Source: CAZFXZ01 sp964523165
Lineage (GTDB): Bacteria > Patescibacteriota > Patescibacteriia > JACRDY01
Reading direction: 5' to 3'
Length of the DNA: 29,024 nucleotides
Assembly: GCA_964523165.1 (NCBI GenBank)
Contig: CAZFXZ010000007.1
Coordinates: 1-29,024 of the forward strand
Both the position numbers and the translations under genes were made by a program. This document shows positions 5,990 through 14,570 of the stretch, piece by piece. Within the stretch, counting starts at the first letter, position 1. Each line of letters starts with the position of its first letter. The notes beneath the pieces are model-generated. The model did not search any database, was not told the origin of the DNA, and saw only the letters and a program-made list of their open reading frames with translations.

Positions 5990-7334
5990 ATAAATCTCCG
6001 CGTAAAACCCAAGTCAGGGGTTGTTTAATTTTAACTTTTACTATTTTACCAATTAAATCGTCAAAACCCAAAAATTCCACGCGCTTCATGTGTTGACTAT
6101 TACCCTGACATTTATCACCATCACAGCGATCAACCAAAACTTCTAGGACTTTATTTTTATATTCTTGATTTTTGTTATAAGTGATACTTTCCATTAATTC
6201 TTGTAAAATTCGCCAGCGCCGACGTTTTTCCTCATGGGGCACGTCATCAATTAAGTGCTTAGCGGCATAAGTCCCCGGTCGTGGCGAATAACGAGCATTA
6301 TAAGAAATATCAAATTCTATTTCTTTATATAAAGCTAGAGTTTTTTCAAAAGCTGCTTGATCTTCACTCGGGAAACCAACGATAATGTCAGTAGCAATAG
6401 CTAAATCCGGCCAACGCTGTTTGATTTTTTTTATTAAAGTTAAATATTGATCGGCCGTATAGCGTCGATTCATTTTTTTTAAAATGTTATCATCACCAGC
6501 CTGAACCGGTAAATGCAAATAACGCGCCATTTTGGGTAGGCCCAAAGCTTCAATCCCCTCGTCGGTCACATGATCGGGATGCGGGGCGGTAAAAAATATT
6601 TTTTTAATACCCTCTATTTGATTTATTTCCCAGAGCAAAGCGGCAAAATAATCTTTTTTAAACGGATTGTCACTAGAAAAATTTTGTATATCTTGCGGCT
6701 TATAACTATTAACGGTTTGACCCAATAAAGTAATTTCGACAAAACCTTTTTTGGCCAGATCGTTGATCTCTGACAAAATATCGACCACCGGCCGACCCCA
6801 CTCCCGACCGCGGGTATACGGCACGGCGCAATATGTACAAAATTCATTACAACCAGTCATAATCGGCACAAAAGCCGAAAAACTACTATTGTACGTCGGG
6901 CGAATTTTTAAATAATCACTATATTCCTCAGCCGCTAAACTAGCCGATTTTTCTTGTAAAACAGCGGGGGTGTTTAAGGATTGCTGATGACCAAAACGTT
7001 GAATTAAGACTTCTTCTAATTTCTTAAAATCACCGATGTCAATTAAGGCATCAAATTTTTCGCTCAAAGTTTTTTTGTCATCGGGCAAGACGCAACCGGT
7101 TAAAATCGTCAAAGTTTGAGCTTGAGGAGTTTTTTGTTTAAACCATTTGCGTCCAAAACCAAAAACTCGATCAATCGCTGACTGGCGGACCGAACAAGCA
7201 TTGACGATTTTGACATCGGCGTTTTTTTCATCGGTCGTAGACTGATAGCCAAAAGAGCGCATGGTACTAACCAAGCGCTCACTATCACTTTTGTTCATCT
7301 GACAACCAAGGGTCAAAACGTAAAATGTCTTCAT
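5955..7334 (-). CDS. miaB: tRNA-2-methylthio-N6-dimethylallyladenosine synthase
   Basis: Radical-SAM methylthiotransferase that adds a methylthio group to C2 of i6A37 in tRNA. The 459-residue protein shows the N-terminal MTTase domain with its three cluster Cys (Cys11 in GCQMN, Cys47 in ACSVR, Cys81 in GCVLP), the radical-SAM CxxxCxxC (Cys162, 166, 169) followed by YTRGRE, and a C-terminal TRAM domain (about 385-450, GKIVKVKIKQ). All six cluster ligands are present. MtaB and RimO are alternatives, but the N-terminal LGCQMN signature and nearby miaA favour MiaB. The ATG overlaps the thrS TGA by four bases (ATGA), indicating translational coupling. Confidence 0.93.
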   Translation of the reverse strand: MKTFYVLTLGCQMNKSDSERLVSTMRSFGYQSTTDEKNADVKIVNACSVRQSAIDRVFGFGRKWFKQKTPQAQTLTILTGCVLPDDKKTLSEKFDALIDIGDFKKLEEVLIQRFGHQQSLNTPAVLQEKSASLAAEEYSDYLKIRPTYNSSFSAFVPIMTGCNEFCTYCAVPYTRGREWGRPVVDILSEINDLAKKGFVEITLLGQTVNSYKPQDIQNFSSDNPFKKDYFAALLWEINQIEGIKKIFFTAPHPDHVTDEGIEALGLPKMARYLHLPVQAGDDNILKKMNRRYTADQYLTLIKKIKQRWPDLAIATDIIVGFPSEDQAAFEKTLALYKEIEFDISYNARYSPRPGTYAAKHLIDDVPHEEKRRRWRILQELMESITYNKNQEYKNKVLEVLVDRCDGDKCQGNSQHMKRVEFLGFDDLIGKIVKVKIKQPLTWVLRGDLYEDSKIGTSRT

Positions 7335-9091
7335 GCCATTTTTTTCTCAATCTTATTTTGCAAATCAGTGATAAAATCAGCCAGCGCAACTTCCAACAAT
7401 TCTTCAACGCCACGTTGACGCACGGACAATTTATCGCTGGCCATTTCTTTGTCGCCAACAACTAACATGTAAGGCACTTTTTGTGTTTCAGCTTTGCGAA
7501 TTTTACTACCGACCGTTTCATCACTTAAATCCAATTCGACCCGCAAGCCAGCTTGGCTAAATTTTTGGCCCAAATCTTTAACGAAGTCAAAATGTCTTTC
7601 GCCAACAGCTAAAACTTTAATTTGCACCGGCGCCATCCACAACGGAAATACGCCAGCATGGTGTTCGATTAAAATAGATAAAAATCTTTCAATCGAGCCC
7701 ATGATCGCGGCGTGAATCATGACGATTCTTTCATTTTGGCCTTGCTCATTAACGCAACTAAGATCAAATCTCTCCGGCAAATTAATATCCAGTTGAATAG
7801 TGGCCACTTGCCAGGTCCGACCAAGCGAATCTTTGGCAATAAAATCAACTTTGGGGCCATAAAAAGCCGCTTCGCCCAAGTGCTCGGTAAATTCCACACC
7901 CCGCTGGGTCGCCAACTCACGGATTTGACCCTCGGCGCGTTGCCAATCAGCCGGCCTGCCTAAATATTTGTCAAAATTATCAGGATCGTGTAATGACAAC
8001 TCAACCGACAACTTGTTAAAACCCACGGCGGCATAAAAAGTATCAACGATATCCCAAATTTTTAAGAATTCATCTTTGACTTGATCGGCTCGACAAAAGA
8101 CATGGGCATCATCTTGTGTAATACAACGCACGCGTGATAAACCAGACAGCTCGCCAGTTTGTTCATCACGATAAACCATAGTGGTGTTGGCGTAACGTTG
8201 CGGCATATCACGATAACTGTGCGGTTTGCGAGCAAAAATCTGGGTGTGATGCGGACAATTCATCGGTTTCATGGCAAAATCATGATCTTCACGAGTTTTA
8301 ATTTTAAACAATTCATCGGCAAATTTTTGCCAGTGTCCACTGACTTCGTATAAATCTTTTTTGGTAATGTGGGGAATTTCTACCTGCTGATAACCCCGCA
8401 CAGCGCGCAACCGCCAAACATAATCATTTAAGATGTTACGCAAAATCGTACCTTTGGGCGTCCACAACGCTAAACCAGCCCCAACCAAATCGGAAAAAGT
8501 AAACAAATCTAAATCTTTACCCAATTTGCGATGATCACGATTTTTTGCCTCTTGCAACATGGTCAAATAATCATCAAGCTCTGACTTGGTTGGCCAGCAA
8601 GTGCCATAGATGCGAGTCAACATTTTGTTTTTTTCACTGCCCCGCCAGTAAGCTCCGGCCACGGATTGTAATTTAAAATTTTGTAATTCTTGACTGGGGT
8701 TTTGGACGTGACCCATTTTACACAAATCCAAAAAATCTCCAGTACTAGGGTTGTTGGTCGTGAGGGTTTTACCCTGACCGGCAAACTCAGTCGCCAACTC
8801 AACCTTGTAAGGATTGTGCGCAAAAAGCTGCTTGGCTTGTTCTAAACTAACTTCATTAAAAGAAAAGCTTTGCCAGGTCGGCAAAATTTCTTTCATCTTT
8901 TTTTCAATCTTGGGTAAATCAGCATCAGATAATTTAACATCGCCCATATCAAAATCTTGATAAAAGCCATTGTCAATCGCTGGCCCGATGGCATTATGTG
9001 AACCGGGATAAAGCTCCAAAACCGCTTTGGCTAATAAGTGAGCGCAGGAATGGCGCAAACTATTTAGATACTCTTTGTCTGTGGATGTCAT
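7331..9091 (-). CDS. thrS: Threonyl-tRNA synthetase lacking the TGS domain
   Basis: Charges tRNA(Thr). The 586-residue protein begins directly at the editing (SAD) domain: HxxxH at His14/His18 and the second half of the site at Cys124/His128, so proofreading of Ser-tRNA(Thr) should be possible. The class II core carries Zn ligands Cys279 (MNCP), His330 (DDAH) and His460 (MIHAAIMGSIERF). The anticodon-binding domain starts near FPLWMAPVQIKVL. E. coli ThrRS is 642 residues with an N-terminal TGS domain; here the T-box terminator ends only about 20 bases before the ATG, leaving no room for one. No Shine-Dalgarno is seen. Expression should be controlled by the T-box upstream and coupled to miaB downstream. 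Confidence 0.96.
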   Translation of the reverse strand: MTSTDKEYLNSLRHSCAHLLAKAVLELYPGSHNAIGPAIDNGFYQDFDMGDVKLSDADLPKIEKKMKEILPTWQSFSFNEVSLEQAKQLFAHNPYKVELATEFAGQGKTLTTNNPSTGDFLDLCKMGHVQNPSQELQNFKLQSVAGAYWRGSEKNKMLTRIYGTCWPTKSELDDYLTMLQEAKNRDHRKLGKDLDLFTFSDLVGAGLALWTPKGTILRNILNDYVWRLRAVRGYQQVEIPHITKKDLYEVSGHWQKFADELFKIKTREDHDFAMKPMNCPHHTQIFARKPHSYRDMPQRYANTTMVYRDEQTGELSGLSRVRCITQDDAHVFCRADQVKDEFLKIWDIVDTFYAAVGFNKLSVELSLHDPDNFDKYLGRPADWQRAEGQIRELATQRGVEFTEHLGEAAFYGPKVDFIAKDSLGRTWQVATIQLDINLPERFDLSCVNEQGQNERIVMIHAAIMGSIERFLSILIEHHAGVFPLWMAPVQIKVLAVGERHFDFVKDLGQKFSQAGLRVELDLSDETVGSKIRKAETQKVPYMLVVGDKEMASDKLSVRQRGVEELLEVALADFITDLQNKIEKKMA

Positions 9092-9110
9092 ATATTTTTT
9101 TAATTTGATA

Positions 9111-9169
9111 ATTTAAAAACCTCGTCTCATAATTATTCCCGATTTTAGGGATTAATCATGGGACGAGGT
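9111..9169 (-). terminator. T-box regulatory terminator
   Basis: Two arms of 22 bases (9169-9148 and 9140-9119) pair with two mismatches and one G-U, around a 7-base loop, followed by TTTTT. Its 5' arm is shared with the predicted T-box antiterminator, the usual mutually exclusive design. Confidence 0.88.
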
Positions 9170-9295
9170 CTTAAGCCCCGCGGTTCCACCCACGTTCTTT
9201 TCACTGAGTGTGAAAAGCGCTTTATTTACGATAATTTCTGAATCACGCCAGTTGGTAGCTGGCTGGAAATACTGCTTATAGCTTACTGCAAACCA
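9111..9295 (-). promoter_or_regulatory. T-box riboswitch controlling thrS
   Basis: The leader contains the T-box core GGGTGGAACCGCGG (9191-9178), which pairs through its ACC/NCCA-binding bulge with uncharged tRNA ends in known T-boxes. A hairpin in the stem III position (CTTTTCAC/GTGAAAAG, 9217-9197) precedes it. The core can pair with the downstream CCTCGTCCCATG segment as antiterminator, which competes with a long terminator (9169-9119) followed by T residues. A 5' hairpin GCCAG-CTACCAA-CTGGC (9263-9247) carries ACC, a Thr codon, in its loop. The leader is compact (at most about 180 bases) and begins just after the upstream gene's stop. I could not assign a canonical stem I with an internal specifier loop. 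Confidence 0.88.
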
Positions 9296-10582
9296 TTACT
9301 GCTTGTCAATATTATCTGGGGTTTTGACGATAATATCAATATGGCCCGGCAAAGATGGGATTTTTTTGATCCAAAACGGAAAAAAATCAACCTTAATTCT
9401 CTCCACGCTGGGTTGGTTCAAAAAATACGATTCGACCTGTTCTAGACGTAAACCCTTTAACTTATCTTTGTCAAAAATTGGACTGTTTAAGCGAACGATC
9501 GACGTACCTTCGAGTTGGACGGCCACGGCCGCCGTTTTGTTGGTCAAATCAATTTGATCCAACCTAAAACTCAAACTATTTTTGTCGATCGTCAATATTT
9601 GTCGATCGTCGGGCAAAGCACTATCCAATCCGGCTCGACCGATGGCCAACAACGCCTCACGGTCAATAACTAAGCCTTGCAGAGTCCCGGATAATTCTAG
9701 ACTAAATTTTTCCACTTCTTGATCAACCGTGGCTGAATATTTTAGTTGTTGATCAACTATTTGTGCCGAGCGGACGCTATCTGAAGCATTGCCAAGACTG
9801 GCCAAAGTACTATCGATCAATTGCTCGGTCAGTTGACTAGCCGCTAAAGTCAAATCGTCGGCACTGACAAACGTAATGGTTTTGACCGAAGAACTAATTT
9901 CACCGTTAGCCTGAGCATAAATATCATCTTGGCGCTCGACCGATAGCCCCGGGATGATCAAACGACTACCCGAAGCAATAGTTTTACCAGCTAAAGCGGC
10001 GGGATCATCGGGATAAACAGCGACTTGGACAAAGCCTCCGACTGGCACATCAACACGATCCTTTATTCGCAACAAAATATTATCAGCCGTCAAAAGTCGT
10101 GTCGTGGCAATCAAAGCTTGCGGCAGGCGATAATTGTTGTAAATAGTCACCGTCCCAACTACGTCGTCAGCCGCTTGTTTTTTGCCGGTGGCGCTAAATT
10201 CACGCTGACCAACAACTTGCTGACTAATAAAATTACCCGCGACTTGACCGGCGGCTGGGGTGACTGAGCTATCAACCACGTTAACCACAAAATCAGTTTG
10301 GACTTTTTGGGCGGCCGGATAGATCTCAATTTTGGCCGAAATAAAAGTAAAATACAAAACTACAGCGATCAAAATGGCCGTGATGGCCACAAAGCTCAAA
10401 ACTACTTTACGATACAAACCTAAAGTTGAAGAAGTTAAACGACCGCGACTGACATTGATGTCGGCAAAAATATCCTCGACCGGGGCCGGGATTTTTTTTA
10501 TCGTAGGACGTTTGACAGATTTTTTGACTAAACGACCATCAGAGCTAGCCGTTTTTTTGATCGTACGACGTTGGGTGGCCAT
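9296..10582 (-). CDS. Membrane-anchored extracytoplasmic protein of unknown function
   Basis: A 428-residue protein with a long basic N-terminal tail (Lys/Arg-rich, residues 1-50), one transmembrane helix (about 62-83, VVLSFVAITAILIAVVLYF), and a large region rich in beta-strand-forming residues that should lie outside the membrane. I recall proteins with this plan in CPR genomes being labelled as baseplate J/gp47-like; the match here is by general look only. The ATG at 10582 is preferred over an upstream TTG at 10597. A promoter (10615-10644) overlaps the dnaE end. It lies between dnaE and the thrS T-box, and its stop is right at the start of that leader. No enzymatic motif is visible. Function unknown. 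Confidence 0.8.
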   Translation of the reverse strand: MATQRRTIKKTASSDGRLVKKSVKRPTIKKIPAPVEDIFADINVSRGRLTSSTLGLYRKVVLSFVAITAILIAVVLYFTFISAKIEIYPAAQKVQTDFVVNVVDSSVTPAAGQVAGNFISQQVVGQREFSATGKKQAADDVVGTVTIYNNYRLPQALIATTRLLTADNILLRIKDRVDVPVGGFVQVAVYPDDPAALAGKTIASGSRLIIPGLSVERQDDIYAQANGEISSSVKTITFVSADDLTLAASQLTEQLIDSTLASLGNASDSVRSAQIVDQQLKYSATVDQEVEKFSLELSGTLQGLVIDREALLAIGRAGLDSALPDDRQILTIDKNSLSFRLDQIDLTNKTAAVAVQLEGTSIVRLNSPIFDKDKLKGLRLEQVESYFLNQPSVERIKVDFFPFWIKKIPSLPGHIDIIVKTPDNIDKQ

Positions 10583-10614
10583 ATAAAAATAGTGCAAATT
10601 TTCAAAACACTGAC

Positions 10615-10644
10615 ACTATACCACAAAAACTTTATCTTTGTCTA
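10615..10644 (-). promoter_or_regulatory. Promoter within the dnaE 3' end
   Basis: On the minus strand TAGACA (10644-10639) and TATAGT (10620-10615) are 18 bases apart; each matches consensus at five of six positions. The -10 contains the dnaE TAG stop. It would drive the membrane-anchored gene and possibly thrS-miaB-miaA beyond. Confidence 0.55.
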
Positions 10645-13600
10645 GCAAAAGCGCCTTATCCCCTAATAGTTCGATCAATTGTTTTTGCAAATTAATATCA
10701 TCGGCCACCCGAAATGGTGTTTTGATTTTTTTCCAGGCCCCATTATTTTTGACGACCAAAAATACTGGCTGACCGCCCGGATATTTGGTCAACAAAACTT
10801 TAAGGCTTTGCAAAACTTCAGCTGGCGGCATGACGTCTAAACGTAAGGACAGGCCGCTGGCTGTCGCAGGCGGTGGAGTCGGCGTACTTGGTGGGGCAAA
10901 AGTTTGCGAGCGAGCCGAATATGAATTTTCTCCTGCCCACGGTCCACGACTAAAACCATTTTTGATTTGCACCGGACCGTTATATTTTTCCAAGATTGTC
11001 GATAGATTGGACATGGTTATTTCATCCAATCTTTCAACGATAATTTTGACCTCACCGTCTTTGTCTGACAACTTACCCTCGACAATGATGATTTTGTTTT
11101 CGGCCAAGATATCACCCAGGGTTTTTAAAAGCGTGGGGAAAATAATAATTTCCACCGCCCCGGAAGTATCGGCCAACTTACCAAACAACATTGCTTCGCC
11201 ACTGCGGGTATAAATCTTTTTGAGCGTATCGATAGTACCACCGACTCGGACTGCCGTTTGTCGTTGGCGTAAACGTTCTGGCAACTCTCGCAGCAAAGTC
11301 GTCCGATCAGCCAACTCGTTATAAAAAACTTTATACGGATGGTCGCTAATATACAAACCCAAAAATTCTTTTTCCCAAGCCAATTTTTGTCGTGAATCCA
11401 AATCGTTGACTTCATCCAAATTTAAACTTGGCGAAGTGGCTGTCGTCAGAGCTCCAAACAAACTAGCCTGCGATGAAGATTGCTCTTTTTGGGTTTCATG
11501 AACAAATTGTAAAATCTTTTCGATATTACCCAAAACTTGATTACGATTACGAACTAAAGTGTCTAAAGCGCCTGATTTGGCTAAGCTTTCCAAAGATTTT
11601 TTATTTAAATCTTTGGATTGGACACGAGTCAAAAAATCCTCAAAATCTTTGTACGGACCATTTTGCTTGCGCTCCGTCAAAATCGCTTGGGAAATCCCCT
11701 CGCCTAAATTTTTAATAGCCAATAAACCAAAACGAATGCGAGGTTTGTCGGTTGACAAGCTTTCAGCTACGGCGGTGAATTTTAAATAACTTTCATTAAC
11801 ATCCGGCGGCAAAACTTCTATGCCCATTTTTTTAGTCTCTTCGACTTCGATAGCCACGCGATCGATATCATCAGCATCCGATGTCAACAATGAAGCCATA
11901 AATTCCGTCGGATAATTGGCTTTAAAGTAAGCGGTTTGATAAGCGATCATGGCATAACAAGCGGCGTGAGCCCGATTGAAACCATAGCGAGCAAATGGCT
12001 CAATAAAATCAAAAACTTGCTTGGCAATATTTTTTTCCAGGCCGTTTTTGACGCAACCATCAACAAATTTGATCCTCTGCTCTTCAAGCAAGCTGGCGAT
12101 TTTTTTGCCCACCGCTTTACGCAAGACGTCAGCTTCACCCAAAGTAAAACCGGCTAGGTCGCGAGCCATGCGCAAAATTTGTTCTTGATACACGGCAATG
12201 CCGTAAGTATTTTCTAAAATTGGCTTTAATTTGGGATGTAAATAAGTCACGCTTTTTTTGCCATGCTTACGATCGATAAAGTCCGGAATTAGCTCCATCG
12301 GCCCCGGTCGATAAAGAGAAACCATGGCGATAATATCTTCGAGTGAAGTTGGCTTAAGTTGTTTGAGATAACGCTTCATACCCGAAGATTCCAATTGAAA
12401 GACACCGGTAGTATCGCCAGCCTGCAAAAGTTGAAAAGTTTTTTTATCATCCAGGGCAATGTTTTCCAAAATTACTTTTTGACCGTGAATTTTTTCAATG
12501 ACATTAAGCGTGTTTTCTAAAATAGTTAAGTTACGCAAACCCAAAAAGTCCATCTTGAGTAAACCCAAATCTTCTACTGGATGCAAAGAATACTGAGAAA
12601 CGATACTATTGTCGCCGGTGGCGGCGTATTGCAAAGGCACATACTCCGTCAAAGGCCGTGGCGTGATCAATACCCCACAAGCGTGAGTTGAGGTGTGTCT
12701 AGCTACTCCTTCCAAACGTTTAGCCGTATCGATAACTTTTTTAGCACTTGGATCATTGTCGTATAAATTTTTTAAGTCCGGCTCTTTTTGCAAAGCTTCG
12801 TCTAAAGTGGCGAAGGTGGGCACAAGTTTGGCCAGCCGATCACAAAAAGCATAGGGCAGATCCAAGACTCGACCGACGTCGCGAATGGCCACGCGAGCCG
12901 CCATCGTACCAAAAGTGATGATCTGGGCCACATGGTCCTTACCATATTTAGTTTCCACATAACGAATGACTTCATCACGTCGCGTATCGGCAAAATCCAA
13001 ATCAATATCTGGCATGGAAATACGCTCGGGATTTAAAAAACGTTCAAAGAGCAAATCGTATTTTAACGGATCAACGTTGGTAATATTAGTCAAATACGAC
13101 ACGATCGAGCCAGCCGCCGAACCACGACCCGGACCAACCACAATACCATTACTTTTAGCCCAATTAACAAAATCGGCCACGATTAAGAAATAGCTGGCAA
13201 AACCTGTCTTGGCAATGACGCCCAATTCATATTGTAAACGTTCAGCCAAAGCTGCCGGCACCACATCGGGATAACGCTTAGCAATGCCTTGCTGAGCCAA
13301 ACTAGCCAATTGTTGATCGGGCGTGACACCGGTGGGTAAATCAAATCTTGGCAGCTGAATTTGACCAAAAGGGATCTCTAGCTCGCACTTATCGGCAATA
13401 GCCACTGTGTTAGCTAAGGCCTGAGGCGTGTCGGCAAAATCTCGGGCCATATCTTGCGGCGTAGTCATGGCCAAATTAATCCCCAACAACGACAAACGAT
13501 CACGATCTTGTTTTTTATGCTTGGTCTGCAGACAGATCAAGACGTCTTGAGCGTCGTCGTCAGACTCATCCAAATAATGAATATCATTAGAAGCAATGAG

Positions 13601-14197
13601 TGGGATATTAAACTTTTTGCTCCAGATTTTTAAAGCTTCGTTGACTTTGATTTGATCGGGCAAACCCGGATTGTGCTGCATTTCCAAATAGAAATCATCA
13701 CCAAAAACTTGATGATAACGCTCGATGACGCTGGCGGTCTTTTTTTCATCGCCCGACAAAATAGCCCGTGGAATTTCACCTTGCAGACAGGCCGAACAAC
13801 AAATCAAACCTTCATGATGTTTGACTAATGTTTCCCAATCAATCCGGGGCTTATAATAAAAACCTTCCAGATAAGCCGTGCTGACCAATTTCAATAAATT
13901 TTTGTAGCCGGTCAAATTTTTGGCCAACAAAATCAAATGGTAGCGCAAATCGTCAATACCCGGCCGTTTGTTGCGCAAACCGTTGGGCGCCAAATAAGTC
14001 TCGACGCCGATGATCGGCTTGATACCAGCCGATTTACATTTTTGATAAAACTCGATCGCGCCATACATCGAACCATGATCCGTCAAAGCCAAAGCCGTCA
14101 TGCCATTAGCCTTGGCTTTGCCGACCAAATCGTCAATTTTAGCCAAGCCGTCAAGCAAGCTGTAATGGGAGTGGGTATGAAGGTGGACAAATTGCAT
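10616..14197 (-). CDS. dnaE: DNA polymerase III alpha subunit, with intact PHP domain
   Basis: Replicative polymerase catalytic subunit of 1193 residues. The N-terminal PHP domain (1-220) begins HLHTHSHYSLLDG and retains the full set of metal ligands as I read them: H5, H7, the Asp of LLDG, TDHG, GVETY, RYHL, CCSAC and the Asp/His of NDIHYLD. The polymerase core shows GPGRGSAAGS (about 359), PDIDLDF (about 395, two catalytic Asp) and LLKMDFLGLR (about 549, third Asp). A tandem HhH region and an OB fold (about 980-1065) follow. A frame open to 14245 exists, but homology starts at the ATG at 14197. It is a DnaE, not PolC, architecture. No separate proofreading subunit is visible nearby, so the PHP domain may proofread. 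Confidence 0.96.
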   Translation of the reverse strand: MQFVHLHTHSHYSLLDGLAKIDDLVGKAKANGMTALALTDHGSMYGAIEFYQKCKSAGIKPIIGVETYLAPNGLRNKRPGIDDLRYHLILLAKNLTGYKNLLKLVSTAYLEGFYYKPRIDWETLVKHHEGLICCSACLQGEIPRAILSGDEKKTASVIERYHQVFGDDFYLEMQHNPGLPDQIKVNEALKIWSKKFNIPLIASNDIHYLDESDDDAQDVLICLQTKHKKQDRDRLSLLGINLAMTTPQDMARDFADTPQALANTVAIADKCELEIPFGQIQLPRFDLPTGVTPDQQLASLAQQGIAKRYPDVVPAALAERLQYELGVIAKTGFASYFLIVADFVNWAKSNGIVVGPGRGSAAGSIVSYLTNITNVDPLKYDLLFERFLNPERISMPDIDLDFADTRRDEVIRYVETKYGKDHVAQIITFGTMAARVAIRDVGRVLDLPYAFCDRLAKLVPTFATLDEALQKEPDLKNLYDNDPSAKKVIDTAKRLEGVARHTSTHACGVLITPRPLTEYVPLQYAATGDNSIVSQYSLHPVEDLGLLKMDFLGLRNLTILENTLNVIEKIHGQKVILENIALDDKKTFQLLQAGDTTGVFQLESSGMKRYLKQLKPTSLEDIIAMVSLYRPGPMELIPDFIDRKHGKKSVTYLHPKLKPILENTYGIAVYQEQILRMARDLAGFTLGEADVLRKAVGKKIASLLEEQRIKFVDGCVKNGLEKNIAKQVFDFIEPFARYGFNRAHAACYAMIAYQTAYFKANYPTEFMASLLTSDADDIDRVAIEVEETKKMGIEVLPPDVNESYLKFTAVAESLSTDKPRIRFGLLAIKNLGEGISQAILTERKQNGPYKDFEDFLTRVQSKDLNKKSLESLAKSGALDTLVRNRNQVLGNIEKILQFVHETQKEQSSSQASLFGALTTATSPSLNLDEVNDLDSRQKLAWEKEFLGLYISDHPYKVFYNELADRTTLLRELPERLRQRQTAVRVGGTIDTLKKIYTRSGEAMLFGKLADTSGAVEIIIFPTLLKTLGDILAENKIIIVEGKLSDKDGEVKIIVERLDEITMSNLSTILEKYNGPVQIKNGFSRGPWAGENSYSARSQTFAPPSTPTPPPATASGLSLRLDVMPPAEVLQSLKVLLTKYPGGQPVFLVVKNNGAWKKIKTPFRVADDINLQKQLIELLGDKALLLDKDKVFVV

Positions 14198-14221
14198 GGC
14201 AAAAAAAGTGGGTTTGGTAAC

Positions 14222-14260
14222 AAAAAAACAAAAACTAAATTTCAAACCGGTTTTTGTTTT
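14222..14260 (-). terminator. Possible weak A/T-rich terminator before dnaE
   Basis: On the minus strand AAAACAAAAAC (14260-14250) pairs with GTTTTTGTTTT (14235-14225) around 14 bases, followed by TTT. The stem is almost all A-T, so termination would be inefficient; partial read-through into dnaE is likely. Confidence 0.35.
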
Positions 14261-14269
14261 CAGGAAAAG

Positions 14270-14566
14270 TTAGGAACGTTTTTTACTGCGAGATCTAACG
14301 GTTTTACGCTTGGTCAAAAAATTACTCAACTCGCCGACGGCCTGCACTAACAATGACAAATGATCAGCCGAAGACTCGACTCGTTTTCTTAAACCGTCAA
14401 TCAATTTGTCTAAGCCTTCAACAGTTTGGCGCACGGCTCGAGCCACGTCGTAAGCTTGTTTGAGCATCATGGCCAAATAATAGAGCAGCCAACAAGAAAA
14501 AATTGTCAGCCACATTATACAAAAGGCCAAGACAATATAGAGCAAATCTTTGGACGTTTCGAGCAT
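14270..14566 (-). CDS. Small single-pass membrane protein with coiled coil and basic tail
   Basis: I do not recognise this 98-residue protein. After a short N-terminus it has a hydrophobic stretch (about 8-36, LLYIVLAFCIMWLTIFSCWLL) long enough for one helix, then an amphipathic, probably coiled-coil region (about 37-83) and a strongly basic C-terminus (KRKTVRSRSKKRS). The ATG at 14566 lies four bases after the pheT stop; an earlier in-frame ATG at 14644 would overlap pheT heavily and is less likely. Position between pheT and dnaE in a compact run supports it being real. The plan resembles small membrane scaffolds that may bind nucleic acid or phospholipid with the tail, but that is only inference. 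Confidence 0.7.
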   Translation of the reverse strand: MLETSKDLLYIVLAFCIMWLTIFSCWLLYYLAMMLKQAYDVARAVRQTVEGLDKLIDGLRKRVESSADHLSLLVQAVGELSNFLTKRKTVRSRSKKRS

Positions 14567-14570
14567 AAAA

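Noticed and set aside
9260..9305. Three GCAGTA copies in the T-box leader as direct repeats
   Set aside because: Hexamers spaced unevenly; likely parts of RNA structure or chance.
9231..9310. A consensus promoter TTGACA near 9303 for the T-box
   Set aside because: The -35 is perfect but the best -10 (TATAAG) is 23 bases away, and at 18 bases only TAAGCT is found. Not reported as a feature; transcription may come from upstream.
10785..11213. A 142-codon plus-strand frame opposite dnaE
   Set aside because: Antisense to the dnaE C-terminal region with no independent signals.
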